Shown here: positions 7,726 to 17,217 of the stretch, piece after piece
Numbering within the stretch: position 1 is the stretch's first letter
Layout: each line of letters opens with the position of its first letter
DNA from: Williamsia sp.
GTDB lineage: Bacteria > Bacteroidota > Bacteroidia > Chitinophagales > Chitinophagaceae
Assembly (NCBI GenBank): GCA_015069695.1
Contig: JADCRZ010000023.1
Span: 1 to 64,000 of the forward strand
Length of the DNA stretch: 64,000 nucleotides
Direction: 5' to 3'
The notes under the pieces: model-generated
What the model saw: the letters and a program-made list of their open reading frames with translations, nothing else
Databases searched by the model: none
Told to the model about the DNA's origin: nothing
Translations under genes and position numbers: made by a program

Positions 7726-8256
7726 TCAGGATCCCTGGGTCTTCTTAATCAGTTCGAACTCTACCGGTGCAATATCTACCATCGCATAACGCTTTACGTC
7801 GTTGATGGTCATTTCATCTAGCATATCAACTGAATTCTTGTACGTAGATTCTTCATCCGGTTTGATCACCACCACAAAATCTTTCGGATCGGTAGACCTT
7901 TTTTTGCGGAGGATTATATCGCGGATTTCTTTGAAGTTTGACGTCTTAAAGTTTGAGGCATCCGGCGCCAGGATACCTTCGTAATAATACACCACATCGT
8001 TCTTTCCCAGCAAAAGGGTCAGTGCACCCGACTCCTTTGCTTTATTCTGCTCTTCCGGCTTGTCTGTATCCTTCGGAAGGAACAGGCGCATCGCCGTTGG
8101 CTGGCTCATGGTAGTGGTGAAGATAAAGAAGGTAATGAGCAGGAAACCCAGGTCCACCATCGGAGTCAGGTCGACCCTTGTAGAAAGCTTTTTTCCTTTT
8201 TTTACCCCCGGGCCTTTTTTATGACCTCCGCCGCCCGAGGTATCCATTTCTGCCAT
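7726..8256 (-). CDS. exbD: Biopolymer transporter ExbD (second copy)
   Basis: A 176-residue ExbD/TolR family protein. A basic cytoplasmic N-terminus (GHKKGPGVKKGKK) is followed by one membrane helix, VDLTPMVDLGFLLITFFIFT, in which the Asp of MVDL is the conserved proton-path residue. A periplasmic domain follows. It lies 47 bp downstream of the first exbD. Paired, non-identical exbD genes are usual in Bacteroidota and probably form a mixed ExbD unit inside the ExbB pentamer (inference). Confidence 0.95.
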   Translation of the reverse strand: MAEMDTSGGGGHKKGPGVKKGKKLSTRVDLTPMVDLGFLLITFFIFTTTMSQPTAMRLFLPKDTDKPEEQNKAKESGALTLLLGKNDVVYYYEGILAPDASNFKTSNFKEIRDIILRKKRSTDPKDFVVVIKPDEESTYKNSVDMLDEMTINDVKRYAMVDIAPVEFELIKKTQGS

Positions 8257-8303
8257 AACAAAACATTTTTTTTGATAAAAGATTTTTTAACTCAGCTCTT
8301 GTC

Positions 8304-8978
8304 CTACTCCGTACTGGTTTCACCCGGTGCGCGGGACATATTTTTTCTGTACAGCTCTGTACCGGCAGGAACATTTTCCGGATTGGTAATCATCTGGAAC
8401 TTGAACTGTTCGTTCTTTTTAAAAGCATTGATCACGGCCTGGAACGAAGGATACTTGGAGTTGTTATCCCCTTTCACCAACAGATCCATCGTATGTCCCT
8501 GGAATGCTGTAACAGCAGCCCGTACCCAATCTATCAGCTCATTGTTCGTGCTGTCCAGTACAGGAATACCAGGCTGTTTGACCGTTTTTACCTGATCTTG
8601 ATTCAGTGCCAGGTAACCCTTTAACTGATTGAAGGGAACACCTACATAAGAAGAAGACCGGGTAAATCCTTTTACTTCATTCGGCGTAAGACCCAGGTTC
8701 CTTGCTTTGCTGACTTCCTCAATAATGGTTTGCTTTTCCGCCACGTTGTCATCAGATACGGAGAAATAAACTTTTCCGTCCTTGTCAATCGTGATCAGAA
8801 CAGCATCCTTTTCAGGAGCCACTTTGCTGGACACCGAGTTGGGAGTTACCACTGCCAGGGCCTCGGAAGGCTTGAACTTGGTGGTAAGAATAAAGAATGA
8901 AAGAAGGAGAAAAGCCACGTCACACATCGCAGTCATGTCAATCGGCGTACTTTTTCGTGGCACTTTTACTTTAGGCAT
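8304..8978 (-). CDS. exbD: Biopolymer transporter ExbD (first copy)
   Basis: A 224-residue ExbD, longer than its neighbour. Residues 1-12 are basic (MPKVKVPRKSTP); the membrane helix IDMTAMCDVAFLLLSFFILTT contains the conserved Asp. The periplasmic part is extended, with a region (about 75-150) not found in the 176-residue copy. It is 80 bp downstream of exbB on the same strand, making it the second gene of the operon. Confidence 0.95.
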   Translation of the reverse strand: MPKVKVPRKSTPIDMTAMCDVAFLLLSFFILTTKFKPSEALAVVTPNSVSSKVAPEKDAVLITIDKDGKVYFSVSDDNVAEKQTIIEEVSKARNLGLTPNEVKGFTRSSSYVGVPFNQLKGYLALNQDQVKTVKQPGIPVLDSTNNELIDWVRAAVTAFQGHTMDLLVKGDNNSKYPSFQAVINAFKKNEQFKFQMITNPENVPAGTELYRKNMSRAPGETSTE

Positions 8979-9058
8979 AGAAATTAAAATTTACTCGTTA
9001 GATGCAAACTTAACCAGGATTCCATACTTAAATTTACATACAACCCGTTAACTCAACT

Positions 9059-9919
9059 TTATTTGTACAAAGATGCGAAACTCTGTGTGAGTGTAAAGCC
9101 GCTTTCATCGATACCGTACGTGATAGAGTCAATCTTCGTAGTAAAGATGTTATAAAAGATGATCGCAAAAGCTGATGTACCGATACCAAGGGCTGTATTG
9201 TACAGGGCTTCCGAGATACCTTGTGACAGCTGGCGGGCAGCATCACCACCACCTTCAGCACCGAGGGCAGCAAAAGAGGTGATCATACCAATTACCGTTC
9301 CCAACAGACCCAACAGGGTAGCAACCGAAGCGATGGTTGAAAGAAACACCAGGTTTTTTTCCAGCATCGGCAGTTCAAGCGCGGTGGCTTCTTCTACTTC
9401 TTTCTGGATGGCAGCAACCTTTTGTTCAGTATCCAGTTCGGCATCAGTCATCATTTCTTTGTATTTGCGCAGACCGGCTTTCATTACATTTCCAACAGAA
9501 CCTTTTTGTCTGTCGCATTCAGCCAGGGCAGCATCTACATTTTTATTAGCCAGGTTGTACTGTACTTTCCGGATAAACTCGGCAATGTTTCCTTTGCCGG
9601 CAGCTTTTGAAACGGTCAGCAGTCTTTCAATAATAAATGTAAGAACGGTCAACAAAGCACCGATGAGCAACGGCACAATGATTCCACCTTCATACATACG
9701 GGCCAATCCAAATTTTGGTCCTTCGTGTTTTGGCCAGAAACCACCTGCAGCATCGGGATGTTCAAAGTTACCAGGGCTGCCCAGCGCAAAACGCCAGAGA
9801 ATGTATCCCAACAATACGCATCCCACAGGGGCAATCCATGAAATAATATTGCTGCTTTTTTTAGGTTGAACAGATGTACTGGTGGATTTCACGTTTACAA
9901 CTGGTTTTGTTTCAGCCAT
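9059..9919 (-). CDS. exbB: MotA/TolQ/ExbB proton channel protein
   Basis: A 286-residue ExbB-type proton channel. Three membrane segments are visible: residues about 24-44, 79-100 (IIVPLLIGALLTVLTFIIERLL) and a long C-terminal pair at about 190-225 and 235-262 (TLLGLLGTVIGMITSFAALG; GTSAFAIIFYNIFTTKID). The GTVIGMI motif is the family signature. It is the first gene of the exbB-exbD-exbD-tonB operon. The channel passes protons to drive TonB movement. Confidence 0.95.
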   Translation of the reverse strand: MAETKPVVNVKSTSTSVQPKKSSNIISWIAPVGCVLLGYILWRFALGSPGNFEHPDAAGGFWPKHEGPKFGLARMYEGGIIVPLLIGALLTVLTFIIERLLTVSKAAGKGNIAEFIRKVQYNLANKNVDAALAECDRQKGSVGNVMKAGLRKYKEMMTDAELDTEQKVAAIQKEVEEATALELPMLEKNLVFLSTIASVATLLGLLGTVIGMITSFAALGAEGGGDAARQLSQGISEALYNTALGIGTSAFAIIFYNIFTTKIDSITYGIDESGFTLTQSFASLYK

Positions 9920-10246
9920 GATGTTGAGTTTTAAGTTTAAATTTAAGCAATTTTTGATTTATTGTGCAGAAGCGTTTTACAGATACAATTCTAAGGAAAA
10001 AATCAGTTTAAAAATTCAAATAAATAAAATAAAATTTTAATGGGATTCTAAAGATAAGGATTTTGAAAAGCCCTACCAGGCCTATCATCCCGGCGCTTCT
10101 TTCTACGTGATTAAGATGGGGCTGTTAAATTAAATGTTTTTTCAAAATATTGCAATTCCCGGTCAAACAATATTTTTTTCGCACTGTAGTTACTTGTAAG
10201 TTCTTGTATCTTTATAGACACCGTGAATGTTTAAACACCAGAATTC
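9920..10246. other. Divergent intergenic region
   Basis: 327 AT-rich bp between exbB (minus) and the metalloprotease gene (plus); it should hold both promoters. On the plus strand TATCTTTA (10207-10214) is one base off the TAnnTTTG minus-7 element, 33 bp before the start. No gene seen. Confidence 0.5.
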
Positions 10247-12820
10247 ATGCCCATGCCAGTTTTCGGACAACGAGCTCTTTTCCTGCTCCTGCTGATTTCC
10301 TCCTTCTTTTATACACAAGCACAAAGAAGACAGCAGCCTGCCACACCCAAAAAAGATACCTCCCAGGCTTCCCTTCCCCTAGTTTCATCCCTGATGACCT
10401 TTGGTCAAAATAAATCCGGCCCCAAATCATACCGCGATGTGATCACGCCCAAAGCCATTACCAGCAAGGGATTGTTTGTTATCCACCGCGTAGAGGACAA
10501 ATGGTATCTTGAACTGGCCGACTCCCTGCTGGGCAGAGACATCCTGGTTGTAAACCGCCTTTCCAAAGCTGCTGCCGGCATGCGCAACTATACATACGGC
10601 TATGCAGGTGATCAGATCGGCAACAATGTAATCCAGTTTGAAAGGGGACCGAACAACAAGATCTTTTTAAAAAAGATTTCTTTTGACGAGATCTCGCGCG
10701 ATACCACACAATCCATGTACAGGGCGGTCAACAACTCAAATATCCAGCCCATTGTTGCTGCTTTCGACATCAACGCATTCTCAAAAGACAGCGCCAGCTA
10801 CGTAATTGATATTACCACTTATTTGAATTCAGACAACGACATCCTGAACTTTGCACCCAATTATAAAAGCGCTTTCCAGGTAGGCAGCCTGCAATCAGAC
10901 AAATCATATACTGTAGCAGTGAAAACCTATCCGATGAATGTGGAGATCGTTACGGTAAAAACATATACCAAAGGTGGGGGTGGTTTTGGCGGACAAGGCG
11001 CGTCGCTCGGGTTTGTTTCTCCTTCCAGCAACCTGCTCACCATGGAGATCAACAGCTCTATGCTCCTGCTGCCGAAAATGCCTATGCGTGTGCGTTACTA
11101 TGACGAACGCATTGGCTATTTTACCCGCTCGTACACTGATTTTGATGCCAACCCCCAGGGCGTGAAACAGGTGCGCATGGTTACCCGCTGGCGGCTCGAG
11201 CCCAAAGACGAAGACATAGAAAGATATAAACGGGGCGAGCTGGTTGAACCCAAGAAGCCCATCATATATTATATAGATCCGGCAACCCCGCGAAAATGGG
11301 TTCCTTACCTGATCAAAGGCGTGAACGACTGGCAGGTCGCTTTTGAAAAAGCAGGTTTCAAAAATGCCATCCAGGCCAAGGTAGCTCCGGTATCCGGCGA
11401 AGACAGCACCTGGAGCCTCCAGGACTCGCGTTACTCCGCCATCGTATACAAACCATCTAATGTAGAGAACGCCTCAGGCCCCAGCATCAACGATCCAAGG
11501 ACTGGCGAAATCCTTGAATCACACATCAACTGGTACCACAACGTAATGAACCTGCTGCGCAACTGGTATTTTATACAGGCCGCTGCTGTTGACCCGCGCG
11601 CCCGCAAAATAAAGTTTGATGATGACCTGATGGGTGAGCTGATCCGCTTTGTCTCCTCCCACGAAGTAGGCCATACGCTGGGGCTCCTTCACAATTTTGG
11701 TTCCAGCTCCACCGTGCCCGTTGAAAAGCTCCGCGACAAAGCATGGGTAGAAGCCAATGGCCACACGCCCTCTATCATGGACTATGCCCGCTTTAATTAT
11801 GTAGCCCAACCGGAAGACAGCATCTCTTCTGCCGGCATGTATCCCCGCATCGGTGATTACGACAAATGGGCCATCGAATGGGGCTACCGCTGGTACCCCG
11901 ATGCCAAGTCTGCTGAAGAAGAAACCAAAACACTCAACAAGCTGACCGTTGAACGCATGAAAAACAAACGGCTTTGGTTTGGAGAAGAAACCAATCCGGA
12001 TGATCCCCGCTCCCAGAGCGAGGACCTGAGCGACAATGCCGCCAAAGCCAGCGATTACGGAATCAAGAACCTTCAGCGCATCGTACAACACTTGATCGAG
12101 TGGACAAAGAACGATGATCAGTACAAAGACCTCGCTGAATTGTACAATGGCGTTGTAGACCAGTATGGAAGATACACAGAACACGTAGCAAAGGTGATCG
12201 GCGGTATTATGGAAACGCCCAAGACAGCTGAACAGGAAGGGGCTGTTTATGAGTACACCACGAAGACTGCACAAAAAGAAGCCATGCAGTTTTTAAACCG
12301 CCAGCTCTTTACCACCCCTACCTGGCTGATCAATGAAAAGATAGCCAGCCTGATCGGGGATAACTCCATGACCATCATCGGCTCGCGGCAGGAAGCCATC
12401 CTGAACCGGCTTACCAGCGGTAACAATTTCGCAAAGCTGATCAAGGCAGAAGCAGCCCAGGGTGCCAAAGCCTATACCATGATCGACCTGCTGACTGACC
12501 TGCAGCAAGGCGTCTGGACGGAACTAAGCACACACAAACCGATCGATGTATACAGAAGAAACCTGCAAAAAGCCTATATAGAAAGAATGCGCTCTATTGT
12601 CGGACTTTCCCCTTCGCTGTCGTTCTCGGGCGGTGCTTTCAATTTTGGCTCAGGTGTAGACACCCGCAAATCAGACATCATATCTATTGTAAAAGGTACC
12701 CTGCGTACCCTGAACCAGGACATTAAAAATGCCCTTCCTTCTATACAGGATAAAATGACGCGGTACCACCTGCAGGATGTACAGGAAAGAATTGACCTGA
12801 TTTTATATCCACCGAGATAA
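10247..12820 (+). CDS. Secreted zinc-dependent metalloprotease (DUF5117/DUF4953 type)
   Basis: An 857-residue protein with a Sec signal peptide (MPMPVFGQRALFLLLLISSFFYTQAQ). The zinc-binding motif HEVGHTLGLLH starts at H472 (H472, H476, H482 with E473) and fits the HExxHxxGxxH metzincin pattern. The region before it matches the DUF5117 type (LADSLLGRDILVVNRLSKAAAG) and the region after it the DUF4953 type (SIMDYARFNYVAQPED). Such proteins are common in Bacteroidota and are exported to the periplasm or beyond; substrates are unknown. No T9SS tail is seen. The start is the first ATG of the signal peptide. It converges with the permease gene, 14 bp away. Confidence 0.9.
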   Translation: MPMPVFGQRALFLLLLISSFFYTQAQRRQQPATPKKDTSQASLPLVSSLMTFGQNKSGPKSYRDVITPKAITSKGLFVIHRVEDKWYLELADSLLGRDILVVNRLSKAAAGMRNYTYGYAGDQIGNNVIQFERGPNNKIFLKKISFDEISRDTTQSMYRAVNNSNIQPIVAAFDINAFSKDSASYVIDITTYLNSDNDILNFAPNYKSAFQVGSLQSDKSYTVAVKTYPMNVEIVTVKTYTKGGGGFGGQGASLGFVSPSSNLLTMEINSSMLLLPKMPMRVRYYDERIGYFTRSYTDFDANPQGVKQVRMVTRWRLEPKDEDIERYKRGELVEPKKPIIYYIDPATPRKWVPYLIKGVNDWQVAFEKAGFKNAIQAKVAPVSGEDSTWSLQDSRYSAIVYKPSNVENASGPSINDPRTGEILESHINWYHNVMNLLRNWYFIQAAAVDPRARKIKFDDDLMGELIRFVSSHEVGHTLGLLHNFGSSSTVPVEKLRDKAWVEANGHTPSIMDYARFNYVAQPEDSISSAGMYPRIGDYDKWAIEWGYRWYPDAKSAEEETKTLNKLTVERMKNKRLWFGEETNPDDPRSQSEDLSDNAAKASDYGIKNLQRIVQHLIEWTKNDDQYKDLAELYNGVVDQYGRYTEHVAKVIGGIMETPKTAEQEGAVYEYTTKTAQKEAMQFLNRQLFTTPTWLINEKIASLIGDNSMTIIGSRQEAILNRLTSGNNFAKLIKAEAAQGAKAYTMIDLLTDLQQGVWTELSTHKPIDVYRRNLQKAYIERMRSIVGLSPSLSFSGGAFNFGSGVDTRKSDIISIVKGTLRTLNQDIKNALPSIQDKMTRYHLQDVQERIDLILYPPR

Positions 12821-12834
12821 ACACCCCGGGTAGT

Positions 12835-14109
12835 TTATTCGTACCGCAAGGCCTCAATGGGATTGAGGCGGGAAGCTTTCACAGCAGGATAGATGCCGGC
12901 CAGGAGGCCTACAATCGAACAGATCAGGATGCCAAAGGCAACCCACAACCAAGGCACTACAAAACCGGTGCTCATCAGGATGCTTACGGTGTTGCCCAGC
13001 AGGATGCCGGCTATGATCCCAAAAGCAGCTCCCAGCAAGCTGATCATAATAGATTCAAACAAAAATTGCTGGCGGATGCTGCTTTGCTTGCCCCCGATCG
13101 CTTTTACCAGTCCCACTTCCTTGGTCCGTTCAGTAACAGCCACGAGCATGATGTTCATCAGGCCAATGGCCGCTCCCATCAGGGTAATAAAGCCTATGAC
13201 CACAGCCGCGCCGGTGAGCCAGCTCAGGTTGCGCAACAACAACTCTACGAAAGAGTCGCTTTTATCAATAATAAAATTATCCGCTTCCTTGGTTTCGATT
13301 TTACGGATAGAGCGAAACGTTCCTTCCCCCTCCCCGATCGCCATATCAAGCAGCTTGATGTCGGCCACTTTTACACCGATCGAAAAAGAAGCATTGGGAT
13401 TGTTGGAGAAAAAACGCCTGACTGCATTGTAAGAAGTAATGATCAGGTTATCCCTGCTTCCGCCCAGCGTAGATCCTTTTGATTCAAGGGTTCCGATGAT
13501 GCGGAAAGAAATGTTGTTGATGCGGATGATCTGTTCAACCGGTTTCTCGAGGTTGCCGCCATAAAGCTTATCGGCAATGTCTTTGCCGATCAAACATACA
13601 TTGCGGCCTGATTGCACATCCTGGATATTCAACCCACGTCCGTAAGCAATCTTAAACCCGTTCAGGTCGGTATAATTTTCATCGCCCCCCGTTATCCGTA
13701 CGGTTGGATTGGTTTTTTTTCCGTTCGCTGCTACAATGGCGTTCCCGGTTCCGCCCAGTGAGAGGCTGACCATGGCGGGGAAATTGAAGTTCTGCTTAAA
13801 AGCTTCGGCCTGGTCCTGCGTTATAGGCTTGTTGGTGTTTGATTTTTTCTCTCTCCTTCTTCCCCTGCTTTCCCGTTTCAACCCAACATTGAAACGCACC
13901 TGCCAGGCCGTCTTGAACCGGATGCTATAGCCATTGGCACCCATGGAGGAAAAGCTTTCCGTGAACTTCTGCGTCATGGCTTCGATGGCCGTCCGGATGC
14001 CGATCAGGGCTGCGATCCCCAGGGCAATAATGGCTACCGTAAGCCCCGTACGCAATTTGTTGGCCTTGATGGTTCTATAGGAAAGCGAGATAATGTCAAG
14101 CAGGTTCAT
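12835..14109 (-). CDS. ABC transporter permease, MacB/FtsX type
   Basis: A 424-residue permease with the MacB layout: one N-terminal membrane helix (LRTGLTVAIIALGIAALIGI), a large periplasmic core (about 45-285) and three C-terminal helices (WLTGAAVVIGFITLMGAAIG; IMISLLGAAFGIIAGILL; LWVAFGILICSIVGLLAGI). It ends with the typical PAVKASRLNPIEALRYE. The family exports lipoproteins, peptides or drugs with a separate ATPase. No ATPase gene is adjacent. It lies 65 bp downstream of nuoN on the same strand and could be co-transcribed with the nuo operon. An Arg/Lys-rich stretch (about 78-95) in the periplasmic core is unusual. Confidence 0.9.
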   Translation of the reverse strand: MNLLDIISLSYRTIKANKLRTGLTVAIIALGIAALIGIRTAIEAMTQKFTESFSSMGANGYSIRFKTAWQVRFNVGLKRESRGRRREKKSNTNKPITQDQAEAFKQNFNFPAMVSLSLGGTGNAIVAANGKKTNPTVRITGGDENYTDLNGFKIAYGRGLNIQDVQSGRNVCLIGKDIADKLYGGNLEKPVEQIIRINNISFRIIGTLESKGSTLGGSRDNLIITSYNAVRRFFSNNPNASFSIGVKVADIKLLDMAIGEGEGTFRSIRKIETKEADNFIIDKSDSFVELLLRNLSWLTGAAVVIGFITLMGAAIGLMNIMLVAVTERTKEVGLVKAIGGKQSSIRQQFLFESIMISLLGAAFGIIAGILLGNTVSILMSTGFVVPWLWVAFGILICSIVGLLAGIYPAVKASRLNPIEALRYE

Positions 14110-14174
14110 AGATTAAAAATAATCATTCTGCCGAAGATTTCCGGGGAAGATATAGCAGGAACCGCTGAAGAAGA

Positions 14175-15554
14175 CTAGAAATACAGCTTGGCAAACAGCC
14201 ATTGCGGAAAGAGACCGAGAAAAACCACAGCAGCTGCAATAACGATCAGTCCCCATTTGAAGGCCGGGCTTACCGATAAAGCTTGCGGTTCTTTGCTTTC
14301 TCTGAAGTACATCGCTTGTATCACCCGGAAGTAATAATAAACACTCACGGCTGCACAAAGCACAGCAAGAATGATCAGCCACATGTAGGCGCCGCTTTTG
14401 ATTGCTGAGGCCAGCATGTAAAATTTCGCCATAAAACCCGCTGTCAGCGGAATACCGGCGAGCGACAATAAGAATATGGTGTTGGTGGCAGCCAGGAGGG
14501 GCTGGTAGCTGGCCAATCCGTTAAAGCCTTCAAACGTAAAATCTTTCATCTTGATCAGCACGGCAAACACGCCGATGGTAGCCAGGCTGTATGCTGCGCT
14601 GTACAGCAGCAAGCCTTCTTTGGCAAAATCATTAAAGCCAAAAAGGGCAAAACACATAAAGCCTGCCTGTGCGATGCTGGAATAAGCCAGCATTCTTTTT
14701 ACGCTTTGCTGAAATACGGCGGTGATGTTACCAATAAATAAGGTAGCAGCTGTGATCAGGGCAATGATAATCTTGATCTGTGCCGGTACTTCAACATTTG
14801 TTCCGGTAAAGAGGCGGAGAAAAGCCGCGAAGGCAGCCACTTTGACGATGGTGGCCATAAAAGAAGTAAACACGGTCGGTGCCCCGTCGTACACATCCGG
14901 CGTCCAGAAATGAAAAGGAGCGGCCGATACTTTGAACGACATAGAGATCACCAGCAGCAAAAAGCCGGCGATCAGGAGTGGATTGAGCCCGGGTGACAGA
15001 ACCGTGGTCATTCTTTCCAGGGAAAAAGTTCCGGTAGCTCCATATATCAAGGCAATGCCCATCAGCATGATCCCGGTAGAGAAGGAGCCCATCAGGAAAT
15101 ACTTAAGCGAGGCCTCATTGCTGTTCAGGTTTTTTTTATCGCTTCCTGTAAGAATGTAAAGAGGAATAGAGATGATCTCAATTCCCAGGAACAACATCAT
15201 CAGGGAATTAAAGGAGGAAGAAATCGCTACTCCGCTCAGCACAAAAAAGATCAGTGCAAAATATTCTGCCAGGTTTACACCTACCCGCTCCATGTCTTTG
15301 GCAGAGAGGAAAAAATAAACCAGGGTAGATACAAAAGCGACTGTGTTGAAAACCAGGGTAAAGCTGTTGAACGCCAGCATGCCGTGTGTGTCTACCCGCA
15401 TCAGCCGGAAGCCGTACAGTTCAGCAATATTCAGGATGATCAGTAATACGAGTCCGGTAACAGCTGCGTTCCTGACGGTGGCAGCCTTGTTTACAAAAGC
15501 CCCGCAGAACATCATAACTACACCCCAGACAGCTGAAAATAATATTGCATTCAT
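14175..15554 (-). CDS. nuoN: NADH-quinone oxidoreductase subunit N
   Basis: A 459-residue antiporter-like membrane subunit of complex I with about 14 hydrophobic segments. The conserved lysine-bearing region LKYFLMGSFSTGIMLMGIAL and the SVKRMLAYSSIAQAGF motif of proton-pumping subunits are present. It is the last gene of the operon; 33 bp separate it from nuoM. Confidence 0.96.
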   Translation of the reverse strand: MNAILFSAVWGVVMMFCGAFVNKAATVRNAAVTGLVLLIILNIAELYGFRLMRVDTHGMLAFNSFTLVFNTVAFVSTLVYFFLSAKDMERVGVNLAEYFALIFFVLSGVAISSSFNSLMMLFLGIEIISIPLYILTGSDKKNLNSNEASLKYFLMGSFSTGIMLMGIALIYGATGTFSLERMTTVLSPGLNPLLIAGFLLLVISMSFKVSAAPFHFWTPDVYDGAPTVFTSFMATIVKVAAFAAFLRLFTGTNVEVPAQIKIIIALITAATLFIGNITAVFQQSVKRMLAYSSIAQAGFMCFALFGFNDFAKEGLLLYSAAYSLATIGVFAVLIKMKDFTFEGFNGLASYQPLLAATNTIFLLSLAGIPLTAGFMAKFYMLASAIKSGAYMWLIILAVLCAAVSVYYYFRVIQAMYFRESKEPQALSVSPAFKWGLIVIAAAVVFLGLFPQWLFAKLYF

Positions 15555-15587
15555 ATTGGTCGTTCCTGGTTATACGCGTGTTCCTTA

Positions 15588-17051
15588 TCAGAACAAAGAT
15601 TTTACGTTCATGCGATTCAAGATCGCGTCGGAAAGCTCGTTGGTAATGGCAAGCATGGGCTTGGGAAAAATACCGCCCGCAAGTATCAGCAGCACAATGA
15701 CCACCAAAGCCACTTTTACATTCAGGGAAATATCGGTTGCCGATACCGTAAGCGCATTGGTATTGCCATAAAAAACTTTCTGGATCATATACAAGGTGTA
15801 TACGGCCGAAAGAATAATGGTTAACCCGGCTATCACTGTAAACCAAACATTGTAATGGGTCGCTTCCGATGAAAGCACGCCGTTGAACATAAGAAACTCG
15901 CCGACAAAACCGTTGGTTAGTGGCAGTGATATGTTGGCCAGCGCCACCACTACCAGCAGAATGGCCAGCTGGGGCGCCTGTTGTGCCAATCCGCCCAGCT
16001 CTGATAATTTACGTGTACCCAATTTTTGCTCAATGGCATTCACTACGATCCATAGGCCAATGATGTTGATGCCATGGTTGAACATCTGTATCATCACGCC
16101 TTGCATGCCGCTTTTTGTGGTGGCAAAAATGGCCACACACATCAGTCCGATATGGGCAATGGATGAATAAGCGATCAGCCGTTTTAAATCGTTTTGCTGA
16201 AACGCAAGCAGGGAAGCATATACCATACCGATGATAGCCAGCGTGGTAACGGTATCACCCCACAAATAAGCACCTACCGGTAATACCGGTACCACCCAGC
16301 GGATCACGCCAAACACACCCATTTTTACCATGATGCCGCTCAGCACCATTGTTACTGCTGTAGGAGATTGCTCATAGGTATCGGGCTGCCAGGTATGAAA
16401 AGGGAAAATAGGCATCTTGACGGCAAAGGCAGCAAAGAAAAGCCAGAACAGCCACGACTGTGTTTGGTGTGGCAGCTGCAAGGCATAAAAAGATTCAATA
16501 GAAAACGACTGACCTGCCTGGAAGTACAGATAGATAATTACAATCAGCATCAGGAGCGAACCCACGAACGTGTAGATAAAGAATTTGAACGTAACCGGTA
16601 TCCGCCGTTCGCCGCCCCAGATAGAGCACAAAAAGTAAACAGGGATCAGCGCCAGCTCCCAGAAGAAATAAAATAAGAGGGCATCCTTTGCAAGGAACAC
16701 GCCCATCAGTCCGGCTTGCGACAACATCATCAGCGCATAAAACCGGTTGCCGTTTTTGTATTCATTCTTATAAGTAGAAACAAATATCAGGGGAAAACTG
16801 ATGGCTGTCAGCAGGCAAAGTACTTGTCCCATCCCATCCAGCTCTACCCTGAAGCGGCTGCCGATCGATGTCATCCATGATCCGTCGTATTTCAGGTAAC
16901 GCACTGCTTTGAACACAGTCAAGCCGGCTATAGAAACGACCAGGGTCAGGATCGAAGAAACCAGCGATCCGGTACGTGCCCTTCCGGCTCCTGTTGCAAA
17001 CAGGGCCAATCCGGTGATCAAAGGAATCAGTATGAGTAAAACAGGTATCAT
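15588..17051 (-). CDS. nuoM: NADH-quinone oxidoreductase subunit M
   Basis: A 487-residue antiporter-like subunit. Visible motifs are FFFWELALIPVYFLCSIWGG with the conserved Glu, FPFHTWQPDTYEQSPTAVTM, and NDLKRLIAYSSIAHIGLM. It is preceded by a 166-bp gap from nuoL that holds a long palindrome; most other gaps between intact nuo genes are shorter. It forms part of the proton-translocating arm. Confidence 0.97.
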   Translation of the reverse strand: MIPVLLILIPLITGLALFATGAGRARTGSLVSSILTLVVSIAGLTVFKAVRYLKYDGSWMTSIGSRFRVELDGMGQVLCLLTAISFPLIFVSTYKNEYKNGNRFYALMMLSQAGLMGVFLAKDALLFYFFWELALIPVYFLCSIWGGERRIPVTFKFFIYTFVGSLLMLIVIIYLYFQAGQSFSIESFYALQLPHQTQSWLFWLFFAAFAVKMPIFPFHTWQPDTYEQSPTAVTMVLSGIMVKMGVFGVIRWVVPVLPVGAYLWGDTVTTLAIIGMVYASLLAFQQNDLKRLIAYSSIAHIGLMCVAIFATTKSGMQGVMIQMFNHGINIIGLWIVVNAIEQKLGTRKLSELGGLAQQAPQLAILLVVVALANISLPLTNGFVGEFLMFNGVLSSEATHYNVWFTVIAGLTIILSAVYTLYMIQKVFYGNTNALTVSATDISLNVKVALVVIVLLILAGGIFPKPMLAITNELSDAILNRMNVKSLF

Positions 17052-17090
17052 ATTAAATTTTCATCGCCGCAAAGCTTATAAAAAACCAGG

Positions 17091-17184
17091 AACCCACCCC
17101 TGCCCCTCCCAGGAGGGGATGCGATACACTTGCAGGGGGCTGCACCTTCTTCTTATCCCCTCCTGGGAGGGGCAGGGGTGGGTT
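17091..17184. repeat. 30-bp perfect inverted repeat (REP-like palindrome)
   Basis: Left arm 17091-17120 begins AACCCACCCCTGCCCCTCCC; right arm 17155-17184 is its exact reverse complement. The spacer is 34 nt and holds a smaller dyad TGCAG/CTGCA. Each arm is itself a small hairpin (CCCCTCC ca GGAGGGG), with the same stem as the terminators near 5230 and 6780. It lies between nuoL and nuoM within the operon, so its transcript would fold into a very stable structure. Confidence 0.9.
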
Positions 17185-17217
17185 TGCATACAGAATGCCC
17201 TGTACACTAAAACCACC

